Below, piece after piece: positions 34,278-44,602 of a DNA stretch of 64,000 nucleotides. Positions within the stretch are counted from its first letter, which is position 1; every line of letters begins with the position of its first letter. Below the pieces are notes generated by a model. It saw only the letters and a list, made by a program, of their open reading frames with translations, made no database searches and was not told the DNA's origin. This DNA is from Metarhizium brunneum (lineage: Eukaryota > Ascomycota > Sordariomycetes > Hypocreales > Clavicipitaceae). Where the stretch lies: the NCBI RefSeq assembly GCF_013426205.1, contig NC_089425.1, positions 2,914,001-2,978,000 on the forward strand. The letters are read 5' to 3'. Made by a program: the position numbers and the translations under genes.

Positions 34278-35117
34278 ATTTTCTTGTTATATTGTTCATG
34301 TTGAGCTGCTATTTTCAGGAACGAATTGGGCCGGCATATACGAGGGATCTGGCTGGTGCGATTTCGGGAGCGGAGCGAGTTATTGAATAGCGATGTTGTG
34401 AGCGTGTTTGCATCGTCAACGGCGGCAGCGTATTGTTTCAACTAGGATATCCGGCAAAGCGAATGGTGAAGACGGCGGTAGTACGTGACGGGAGGGAGAC
34501 ATGTGCAAATAATATTCATACTCTGATAATACACAAGAGACAAGTATACACGGTTACACGTACCATGAAAGGGCAAAGTGAACAACTCATAGTGAGGATG
34601 TAGCGGCAAGGAATAGGGGGCTAATGTAGGAGTGGAATAGCTGCATCCTCAGCAAAGCCGAGAGACAAGCAGACAACGTGGCAGATACGGGCCTAAATAA
34701 TGGAAACATGCATGCTGCTTTCTACAATATGTTCCACCTCCCTTGGGCTACCTCGGCCCGGTCCGCCATGTGCGATTGAATGCTGTTTCAAACTGCTGCG
34801 GGAGAAGTCGCGCTTCGGGTGGGTTAGGGTTCACGTTGGACGGGGCTCCTTCACCAGTCGTGAATTATCACATGAGTTTCCTCTTGTTTGCGTGTCCACT
34901 TGCATAATGCACATCATGTAACCATTATTAAGACCATCCTGCCTAATTTCCTTTTGTAATATGGTAAATAATGCACGCACCCCAACGCCAACCAGAACTT
35001 AGTTCCGGGTATGCTATTATATACTTTCTTTGCCCCAAACCTAGAAACACAAAGAGAATGGAAAATGAAGCAACCCAGCGCCAGGTACAGCATCGAGGAA
35101 TACTTCTTGTTCTCACT
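34278..35117. other. Convergent intergenic, 840 bp
   Basis: 3' flanks of the F-box gene and the GT31 gene. No gene or repeat recognised. Confidence 0.5.
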
Positions 35118-36824
35118 CTAGTGAGGAGTAACTGGTTCTATCCAGTCCAGCGCACAGTTCCCCATGGCATCAACCCAGTCGGCAATACCCTTGACGAACC
35201 AACCGCTCGTCACTACCTCCCCATCTTTCCTTTCTTCTGCTTCTTGTATAGGCCCTCCTAGAGTAAAAGTTGGAGACGTAAAGCACACGCCGTTGTCGTA
35301 TTTCCACTGAAAACACCTCCTATTCAACTTGAACAAGGTGTTCCGCTGGGCCTTCTCCTCGTACTTGGCGCGGACAAACTTGCCTCGTGACGTCTCGGTC
35401 AGAAGTGACGAGAAGTCAGAGTCAGCAATATCTAGGCCCTCAGCTTCGCAGACTTTGGCGCAAGCTGCTGCTGATCTGTGGGCGTACTTTTCGACAATGT
35501 TTTTCTCCGATTCTGGTTTTTGCTGGCTTTTAATCCAATCGGAGACTCGGTCTTGGTCATCGGGACCAATGTAGCAGGTACCACTGGAGAGATTGTCCCA
35601 GTTTTTGCGGTAATAGGCCATGTATGGTTCAAAAAATTGGTGATAGAGATGTCTGTATTGGATGAGGCTCTGATGAAGTGATTAGCTTCCGCGGAATGCC
35701 ACTCCGTGTTAGATGCAACATACAGAGTCGTTTCTTGACTTTTCATATTCCCACAAATCGCTGATCTTCTGGGAAGTCATCGTTGCCATAGTAAAAACGG
35801 GCTGGCACCAATGGTTATGACCGAACGGCGCAGTGGTTGGATTCTCTCCATTGAACATTGGGTGCGCTTGTTTGACCCCAACGTTGGCCACTTCCAGGGC
35901 CTTTGCAAGGGCCAAGCCGCCATATTGAATTTCGTGAGCCAACTTGTCGTACGTTTCGGCTACGTCTGGAAATTTCTTCATCCAACGGCGAATTAAGCGC
36001 CCAGAGAGAACGAACCCACTACTGCCGTGCGCAAAGGCATAACCGTCGAGCATGACGGCACTTCCCACAAACGGGTCCCGATTTCGACGTGCCTTTTTGC
36101 GCAGCCAGTGAATCAGGTTGGGCCAGATGACATAGGTGTCATCCTCGATGAAGACATACCAATCGCGCCCGGGTCGAAGTTCCCACGCTCGAGCAACACT
36201 GTTGATGGTCATGTACTTCTCCAGCTCTGCCGCCATAATGGGGTCGTCCTGACACTGTTCCTGAGGACCAGAGCAGCCTATTTGGTCTTTATAGAAGCGA
36301 AATTCTTTATGTTGCATCTTGACATAGTTTTCGACGCGGTCAAGCACATCATGAGCCCGATGACCAGCAATGTCTTGTTCCTGCACAACACGCATCAGAC
36401 ATCAATACGCGCCCGCATGTAGTGTGCATTCATCCAACAGCCAGATAGGCAAAAGTATACTCACCATGTCTGAAAAGACCAAAATATCGGGTAGGCATTG
36501 TAAATGAGTCAAAAAGTGCAGAGGAAGCCTTGAATAGGCATTCCCGGCCCTCGTTTTCAAAGACACGACAATTCCCTCAGCGCTGGGAAAGTCTCGACAT
36601 GGCGAATTGATAGTTGATTGAGGATGGCCAGCCTTGGCGACTAGCAAAGAATGCATTGGCCAGTATCGGGTGTAAAAATTGGCTTCGCTGACGCCGTATA
36701 ACTGTACCAATGGGCAAATTAATAGGATGACGAGGCATAGAGACAGAGCTGTCATGCGACTGCGCAACCTCGTCGGGTTAGATGCCCAGAGCCCGAGACG
36801 GCGCAAGCCTGAACTCGCAGCCAT
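35118..36824 (-). CDS. Glycosyltransferase family 31-like type II membrane protein, 3 exons
   Basis: Exons 36824-36465, 36380-35724 and 35669-35118; introns of 84 and 54 nt (GTGAGT...GCAG; GTATGT...TCAG), both phase 0; 522 aa. A short cytosolic N-terminus is followed by one signal-anchor ([19 protein letters not shown]), giving Golgi type II topology. The donor-binding motif is EDDT in [16 protein letters not shown], with [21 protein letters not shown] downstream, as in GT31/fringe-like enzymes (core-1 galactosyltransferase relatives). The last exon has several Cys ([22 protein letters not shown]). Function inferred: hexose transfer in O-glycan or cell-wall building; donor and acceptor unknown. 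First of three minus-strand secretory genes in a row. Confidence 0.8.
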
Positions 36825-37791
36825 CCTGAAGAGCCAGAAGAAAAGTTTCAAACTATCATGGATAGAAAACGGGCGGCATAGGCAGCAACACAGGACTGAT
36901 CAAATCTCGGGTCGAGGTAAGCCCAACAAGCGGCGTTCGATTGGAGCTATGCCAACGGTACAGATCCCTCAAACGCCGCACGGGGTGTCAGCCTCCGCGT
37001 CGAACTGCCGGCCTTTATGGGAGGCCGCGAAGAATACAGATGCCGAGCAAAGATGGCTTAACAAAGGCAACACCATGATGTGAGGGAGGAACAATAGGGG
37101 GTTCGGGGAAAGCGGATAGGAGCAGAGGCTGAGCAAAAAACCTCAGAAACCACCACACTGTGGTCAACCGATGTGGGGAGCACTTGCCTACAGTAGGAGT
37201 TGAATCTCGCGTGTTTTTCCCTTGTAGAATGTACGAGTTATCATATACTCTGTACCTGAAAACTGGTACTTGGGTCCTCATTGTGCTAATATGGAGTGTG
37301 TTGCTGTTTAAAAGTACTCCCACTGTATGTCCGAGTTCAAAGTGGCTGCAACGGCGCCACATACATCATCATAGTGGCGTCCGCACCACTAACCGGACGC
37401 CATCCCCGGTTCCTCGGCATCTTGGTTCCTGGCACTTTGTTTTCTTCTCTTTGTTCACCTATTGCGAAGCACTTTTTTCTCAATGGGCAACTGGGTGATG
37501 GAGATGGAGATTAGACTTTGTTTGGCCAACCGGTCAAATTTCCACATGGCTGGCCAGCAATTCTGAAGACGACAACTCAGGAACTTTATACCCATGTTTT
37601 GGTACGTGGGGGCACTTACGTTACTTAAGTACATACTTAGGTACTCAGTAGGTACTTAGACAACCAATCACTAAGTCAACAGGCTCTAGTTGACTTACAC
37701 ACTGGATCAATAGCAACTGGAACTGGCTTAAAGATGTTAGTCGCTCACATTAACCAGCTTGTCACACCGTTTCACCATCTATGTACATTCT
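36825..37791. other. Intergenic, 970 bp, GT31 promoter and PNGase A 3' flank
   Basis: No gene. The 37600-37670 stretch is dense in TACTTAG/TAAGTAC-type steps with GTACTT and AGTACC, forming several short imperfect palindromes. Confidence 0.5.
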
Positions 37792-39907
37792 TTAGTCCTT
37801 TTCATTACCATGGAGAACTGCCTCCTTCGCCCACTGAATACCAATCTTCGTACCTGGCCTCTTCCCTCCAATTAACCTGGCAGCATATTCATTACTCTCA
37901 ATTGGTTGCTGTGGTGGTCCCTGTGGTTTGGTTTTTGGTAGGTCCTTCCCAAATACCCACACGTTATCCAACGTCGTTGTCTCGTTATTCACCATCACCT
38001 CCCGTGAGTACAAACTCTGAGCATCCGCGAAGCCTATACCATCCCCGTTTGCAAGGGTCTTGGCACCAAAGCTATAAGTCTGGCGTGTGCTTCCAAAACC
38101 ACTGGATCCGCCATCTTTCTTCTTAAAAAAGAAGGCTCTGCCCTTTTTGGTCGTCTGAATTACGGACCCGGATACTCGGCCGGTGATCCGGGCAAGAAAA
38201 GGCTCTAAACCATTGGAGAAGACTGTGTTGCCTGTGACGGCAAGTTGCATTGTTTGAGTGAGGTTGGTGTCCAAGGTGTAGGTATAGTTGTCATCGGGTG
38301 CTGTTTGGACAAGGCGTACTTGCATTGGGTAAGAATAGCCAGCGTAGTAGTACGAGGCCGAGTCTTTCGTTGCTCTGTCCTCTCCCTCGTACGATGCATT
38401 AACTTGTTGAACATTGCCGGCTTCTAGCATATAGCCCGTGTTTTGCATGGCGAAGCGCTGAGACCAGGCGGACTCGAATGTTTTGCCGCCGGTATGCTTA
38501 ATCTTGGACTTGATTTGCAGGGTGCGAGAAATCGTTTGATCATACCGAAGAGACTTATTCTGGACGGCCAATTCATGTGGATTGTAGTTGGGCTTGCTTA
38601 TAATCACTTTTGGCGGGCATCCTGAGGTGATAGCATCCCTTTTGTCGAGCCAGAGAAAGATTTTGCCAGAAAGTAGCCAGTATCTGTTTACCACAGCGTC
38701 ATCTGCACCAACCACCTCCAAGCCAAACGTATGGTCTTTTCCATTGCACAAAACACCAAGCCAAGGCGTAATGTCGATTTCTTGCTCTCTTAGGTCGAAA
38801 GCCTGCGGCCCAACCACGGGTCTGTGTAAAGGAGGTGAGACTCCCCCTGTAAAGACGACCGGGTACGGCCACGACAAGCCCGCAAGTTGGCCATCAATTC
38901 GCAGTCGAACCTCGCGGAACGAACTTTTGCCGAGCAGCGTCATTCCTTCCCAATTGTTGATCGCATCCTCCGGAACATTTGTCCACCAAAACTCCTCATC
39001 AGATTGGCCAGTGGCCGCAATCGACAAGACAGCACGCTTTATGTTTCGGGGCAATGTGATTGACTTTTCTGCCTTTTCATCAGGGTAAGTGAATGCGCTT
39101 CCTTTTCCAGAAGCTCCGTTCCCAGCTGAAAAAGGCACAATTTCATCAGCTGGCGGCGCAGCAGGCCCAGTCAAGTTTTGGTCTTGTATAAACGTGGCTG
39201 TAAGCGTGGTGTTGAAAGAGCCCGTATAGTTGCTATTAATAAGATTCCCGAGATCAAATATGAGCTTCTGAGGACGTTTCAATATTGAGAGGTATGTCGT
39301 CATGTCTTTCCAATACGTCCATGAGATACCCGGGTGAGCATTGGGCTCTGCGGTCGAAGTTCGCCAGACTTCCGTATCGCCCAGCCACATGATGGCCAAA
39401 CGATCAAATTGATGTCCCTCTGACACGACGGTAAAGTTCATAATGACCCTATTAAAGGGACATTTTGTCTCGTCAGGCGGCGTATAGTCGGCTGGACATA
39501 GTAGGGACAAAGTCAGCCGGTATTCATTTGGTGTGAAGGCAGACCCCAATTTATCAGAATACCAAGACTGGACTGACCACGGGCGTCTTCTACTTACAAA
39601 CAAATGGCTGCCCATAACTATTCCCAAAAACGTGATCCATCAACTGGATCTTGCACGCCTTGGGTGGCACACTTCCAGGATAGCTATCCAGAATTTCATT
39701 ACCATCAACAATACCATCAGAAGACAAGACGGGATTCGTGACTTCAAAACACTGCAATGGCTCATCAGGATATCCAGCGGCCGCTCTCGAATCCAGCAAC
39801 CCCTTCTGGTTCGGCGCGTCCATGACGTCGCGGCCACCTCTAAGTGTCGCGGACGCCATCGCCAAAGCTTGCACCACCAGGGGCGCGAGCCACAACAGGT
39901 GCCTCAT
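37792..39907 (-). CDS. Peptide-N4-(N-acetyl-beta-glucosaminyl)asparagine amidase A-type, 2 exons
   Basis: Exons 39907-39598 and 39491-37792; the 106-nt intron has donor GTAAGT and acceptor TCCAG, phase 1; 669 aa. It begins with a signal peptide (MRHLLWLAPLVVQALAMASA). The join gives YGQPFVSDYTPP, the conserved PNGase A block, then CPFNRVIMNFTVVSEGHQFDRLAIMWLGD cut at the family's DR-L/W-G motifs. Many N-x-S/T sites (NFT, NYTGSFNTT, NYT) suggest a secreted or lumenal glycoprotein. Known role for the family: release of N-glycans from glycopeptides, first defined in almond and jack bean; fungal members are seldom studied. There is no C-terminal anchor. It lies just upstream of the ceramidase on the same strand. 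Confidence 0.85.
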
Positions 39908-40105
39908 GGTTCCCTGTGTGTAATGTCGTGACGTCTGTTAGTTCCTCGCTTTGTCGCCCGCCCCTTGGTCCAGCTTAAACACTTGGTAGATTAAGCAGAC
40001 GAACCTTGCACAAAGAGGCGAGTGCGGGAGATGGTAGCTTAAATTGGCTAGAAGTTGCATGTGGGAGGAGAGGGGGCAACCAATCTACCTATTTACCTAG
40101 GTAGT

Positions 40106-40127
40106 TGCTCGAGCAAGTGCTCGAGCA
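40106..40127. repeat. Two perfect TGCTCGAGCA palindromes in tandem
   Basis: TGCTCGAGCA at 40106-40115 and again at 40118-40127, separated by AG. Each is a self-complementary 10-mer containing CTCGAG. Confidence 0.95.
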
Positions 40128-40234
40128 CCTTACTCCGTATGCGAGCATTTAAAACGGGAAGGTGAGACCTGCAGGACCGTAACGAACAACATACCATACT
40201 CCATACGGAGTACCTAGGTAAGTAATTGCCTTTC

Positions 40235-40270
40235 AAATGACTACTTACTAAGTACCTTAAGTAGTCATTT
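40235..40270. repeat. 13-bp perfect inverted repeat with 10-nt loop
   Basis: AAATGACTACTTA (40235-40247) faces TAAGTAGTCATTT (40258-40270). It could form a hairpin in DNA or RNA. It lies 330 bp upstream of the PNGase A start. Confidence 0.9.
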
Positions 40271-40786
40271 AGGTATGCAACTAGTTGACCCTTCCAATCA
40301 GAATTCCGTATGCAATCAGCGCGTCTTTCGTACACCTCTAACCAAGTTGGGCGCCCAGGGACTTGTGTAGGTGAAGTCGCAAGAGAAGGACGGTCTATTG
40401 ATCGTCAAGGGTCCTGATTGCTCAGAGAACTGCAATCAGTGTTAAATTGGTCCATTTCCCGCTGCCCTTGTGCAGGGTAAATCACAGAGCTTCGGTTCAG
40501 CCCCAGCGGCGTGTGTGCCCGGGAATTAATACCCAGCTAGAACCCATATCTGACTGAATACCCGAGTCAACGTGTTTGAATTGATGAATTATTCTAATAT
40601 TTCTTCTTTAAACGATAGCCAATCAAGTATATGTAGTCTACCATTTAGCATGCAGGCCATGGCATATGTTCCCAGCGCCATTCTTGAATGCATAGATAAG
40701 CTTGTTACATATTGCATATGTCAAGGAAAAAAATGCACAAATATGACGACCCAAACTCCGTCTCCGTTACACTGGATATTATGCTG

Positions 40787-43259
40787 TTACACAACGCTAA
40801 ATGCAGAGCTCACTCCTTCAATCGCTGACAACTTTCCTCGTATCGATTTCGAATCACCATAGTATCGTAGTCTGTATTCCCCTACAGGGGCATCATTTTC
40901 AATTTCCCATTTGATGTCAACTTCGCTTAAGCCGAGTATCTTGCTCGTCCGTCGCCAATAGAAGCTGAGTCCCCAGTCCGAGTCATCTCGAACTTGTTGC
41001 CATGGCGAATTTGCTGATGGACGATACTCAACCGCAGCATATGTCTGTTCAAGGCGCAGATTGTTGCGAGGATTGGCTCCGACGAAGGACGCCGAGACTC
41101 TCTCGCCCCTTCTGTACCTAGAATTGGCAACATTATTTACTACGTCTCCAAAATCTTTGGACCATGGTGTCCTATCGAAGAGAACACCAATTATGAAGCT
41201 GATAGACCGTCCGCTATTGTCTGGCGGGTATTTGTTCTTTGCGCGGTGCTCACGACTTGAACTGTTGGATCGGAGATATTTTATCGACGCAACTGTGCGC
41301 TCTATGTACGCATCAAGTGTATGTGGCCCATAGAGTGTAGAGGCACCTTCGTAGCGTTGAATGCTATGCATGGTCAGCAGGGTTTACAGAAAGCGGCCTA
41401 AGGCGAAGTACTGACCTATATTCCTCTTGTGTCGAAATGTAATGAGTATAGCTGTTGCTTGGCGCTCCAAGGACCACCAAAGGATCTTGGCCGTCTAGTT
41501 CGTTTGGCAATGCCCGAATACTCTGTTTTGCTACAGCCTCCTTCCACCGTCGTCCGGCCATCGTTGTTGCTTCTCCCGGGCTGACGATTATAAAAAGTTG
41601 ACCTACTCTGAATGTCTGGATATCAACCACGTTGGGGGTCCACGCGTATGGCTGACTGACCTCGCCGACGTCTAGAATGATGGACTTGGGGTGCTGGCAA
41701 GCGACCTGCTCTTTGCTAGGTGACTTGAGGAGCCAGGTAATAAGTCTCCAAATGAACCTCGCATTCGAAGCAGAGGAGGCGTGTTGCACAAGATCGTAAT
41801 GACCAGGCTCGTCCCACGTTCCGGCTCCAAAGCCGTACCCAAGCGCTGCCGGGCATGTTTGCGCCTCTGATCCGTTGGGCAATGTAAAGTTATAAAAGGA
41901 CATGTCGTGGAATCTGTGAATCGCTTTCACACCCGTTCCCTGAATATTCGGCGCCTGGTCATTCAGAGAATTGTAAATACTTATCGCGCCTTCGTGTTGT
42001 AGCCGAGCAATCTCGAAGCATGACGCAGCTCCGTAGTCGTTCCTTCCGAACTTTGGTCCTCTGGCACGACACCGGTTGCTCTTTCCATCACTACATGCGC
42101 TCGTTTTGAAATCGCACTGCTGGCCAGTTCCATCTTCGCACCAAGCACCCAAAATATTTGGGCTCGCATCACCCATGTTTGCCTGCGAGAAGCCTGCCAC
42201 AAAACCATCCGCCTCCCGTCCATTCCCCTGTACCTGCTTCTCAAACAAATCCGCCGCGAGACCCTTATTATCCCCTGTAATAAGGGTGTTATTGGCTTGC
42301 ATGGAGGTGCCATGTGTGGGAAACCAGGTGAGCACTCCGATATTTTTCTCGTCCGAAGCTCGCTGGAACTTGAGCAAGGTCATGTCCTTTTCAACGGACC
42401 CGTCGTCTTCCGAGCTGATGTTGTATTTGGCCCGTTCTTCTTCCGGATTAGCTAGATAGGCAAACAAACTGCGATTAATATTTGCATTCATAATCTTCGT
42501 TTTACCCACGCTCAAGTGTCCTGGCGCAAGACTCTCGTGTGCTCGTCGAATGGATAAAATGCACCCTTCAACAATTGCCCGGTAGCTCTGTTGGTCAAAT
42601 CCCATACTCGGAATTTGAGGCAGGAGGTAGTTTAACCACGCCCCCGGCCCGGAGTGGGAGTGCGTTGCAGTAACAGCAACATTATCCTGGCCATACATAG
42701 AATACCGAGAGCCTAGTGCTTCTAACCCCCGAAGGATTCCATATCGAACAGCGGTGTCACCAGATTGGATATCCAGAACCAGATAGACGAAGCGGTCCTC
42801 CGGGTTATTCATATCCCCGACAATAAAAGCTCGCGAATATAGTCGTTGCCGCAGACCGCGTCCAATCTGAGCAAAATCTGCATAACCCATCATGTTGATT
42901 TCAACTACTGGTCCAGTAATATCAGCCTTGCCGACTCCAAGGAGATACTGGTCTTTGGGCCAGTCGCCATTTGGTAGGCTTTCTGACGCCCATTTATTCC
43001 CGGGCCTTGCCACGTTGTCAGATCCGCCATAGAGTGAAGCATACGCCGCAGATGTCGATAGCACTGCGGTTGCCGCGAGGCCGGATGCCCGAAACAGAGT
43101 AACACAGAAAGCACCCGCCACGACAAGTAAAACCATCAAATTTCGACCACAGAGCCGCTGTCGTCGTCGAGTGGATGGTGTCTCACGCGGCTCCTGTGGC
43201 GCTGGAGGGGGCCAATGACCGCCTAATTTCTCTGTACCATGATTGGGTGAGGCCATCAT
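40787..43259 (-). CDS. Neutral ceramidase, type II membrane form, 2 exons
   Basis: Exons 43259-41416 and 41363-40787; the 52-nt intron has donor GTCAGT and acceptor ATAG; 806 aa. The N-terminus is cytosolic, Pro/Arg-rich, then a membrane segment (NLMVLLVVAGAFCVTLF). The catalytic part holds GVGKADITGPVVEINMMGYAD cut at the family's first block, the zinc-binding ATHSHSGPGAW motif and NMGDASPN, which holds the nucleophilic serine. The C-terminal exon is the immunoglobulin-like ceramidase tail (EEYSIQRYEGASTLYGPHT). Known reaction: ceramide to sphingoid base plus fatty acid. It makes a functional link with HFD1, which removes aldehydes from sphingoid-base breakdown. The ATG at 43259 gives MMASPNHG; a second ATG follows directly. 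Confidence 0.92.
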
Positions 43260-44353
43260 GAGCTAGGAAGCAGAGGGCTGACAGGGACTCGACGACGGTC
43301 GCGTACTGGAGAAAGTGCAAGGGAGGCAGAAATCAAGAAGATTCCAAAAAGCTCCGACACGAGCCTAGGTGTCGACTACCCAAGCTGCATGGCAGGTAGA
43401 AGTGGCGTGGGAGAAGATGAAGGAGAGGAAAAGTTCGAGAACGGAGGGAAGCCCGTTTCGTCTGGAGGTTGCGCCTGCTATTTCTAGCTAGGTATGTCGT
43501 GTGTCATGAGGCTTGTCATGGACGTGGTCGTCCATGTCGCACCTTTTAGCTCGTTTCGCTTCCGTTCCCGGCTGTACCGAGGCGTCGTCAGGCACAAGGC
43601 TAGACGTGTCGACCACGAAATGGCCCAAAACGACCCCAATGGGTTGGGCAACAGCCACTGACGGACGGGCTCCATGTCACCTTACGTGGCCCACCTGAGC
43701 GATGATACAAGACTCGAGTCTGGTGCTCCGGGTGTGTGGGCTCGCCTTATTGAGCTGGGTCCCTCCTCTAATCCCTGGAACTTGAGCATACGAGGCCGGC
43801 GATGCACCTTGAGGGGCTGTTGGATTCTAAATTCATGCAAAGAAACTCACGGCGATAGCCCGCTGTTGTTGCTGGCGTCGGTGCTGCTCCAAGGAGTCTT
43901 CCACAGGACAAAGAGGCACCGTCCTCCAAATGTTTGTTTCCGGCCAGTGTAAGTCCTTGCGCCTGCGACACTACCAGTCTCAAAATCTCACGTCATCCAG
44001 GTAAGGTCATCAGACTCGTGAAGCTTCAACGCCACAGAAAACAAGAAACTGACTGCATGTAAGATCCATGACCCGTGCTGGCACCAGATCAGCTCAAATC
44101 CCCAGATGCCCCGCAATTCGTCCCCGCGAACCATGCCGAGTAACAAATGGAAGGGAAGCTTCCCTTGATGCCTACACAGGTGGCTATATGCTGAGCAAAC
44201 GAGATATTACCACACATTGAAAGTTCCCCTTCCCTTTCCGCGGGAGCCAGTGGCTGGTGCTCCGTGTCCGAGGCAAATTTGTGCACCATTGCAAATGCGG
44301 ACGCGATTTGCGATTGACATGTACGGAGTACTACAATTACTTTCAATTATTGT

Positions 44354-44602
44354 GCATCCCTTTAAGTGCGTAGGTGCCAGTTGTGTAACTGGCCCACTTT
44401 TCCGCGAGATCCAACTAGTCCTACCTCTTTGGCAGTGAGGTTAGCTTCTTATACGTTTTATTAAAATATAACTTTTTATATATAGTATTTTTTATAACAA
44501 CAATTTCCAAGTGACTTAAGTATCTTCAAATCTAGTCTTTTTTAATTATCTAGAATTCTTATTCATTAGAAAACTGGCACCTGCGCGCGGTTGAAGGGAT
44601 GT
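44354..44602. mobile_element. MITE-like element with about 30-bp terminal inverted repeats
   Basis: Left end GCATCCCTTTAA then GTGCGTAGGTGCCAGTT (44354-44382) matches the reverse complement of the right end AACTGGCACCTGCGCGCGG then TTGAAGGGATGTA (44571-44603). The last 15-16 bp at the inner side (AGGTGCCAGTT) and CATCCCTT at the outer side are near-perfect. The interior (44440-44570) is very AT-rich, unlike its surroundings. No transposase frame fits in 250 bp, so it would be non-autonomous. A TA target duplication is suggested only on the right. The differences between the arms are C/T- and G/A-type, compatible with RIP or decay. Confidence 0.7.

Larger units (their letters stand above)
39908..40786. 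other. Intergenic, 880 bp, rich in palindromes
   Basis: The PNGase A promoter side (39950-40330) packs several palindromes: TACCTAGGTA, two TGCTCGAGCA copies, TACTCCGTA and TACGGAGTA, and a 13-bp inverted repeat. The far side (40350-40786) is plain. No gene. Confidence 0.6.
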
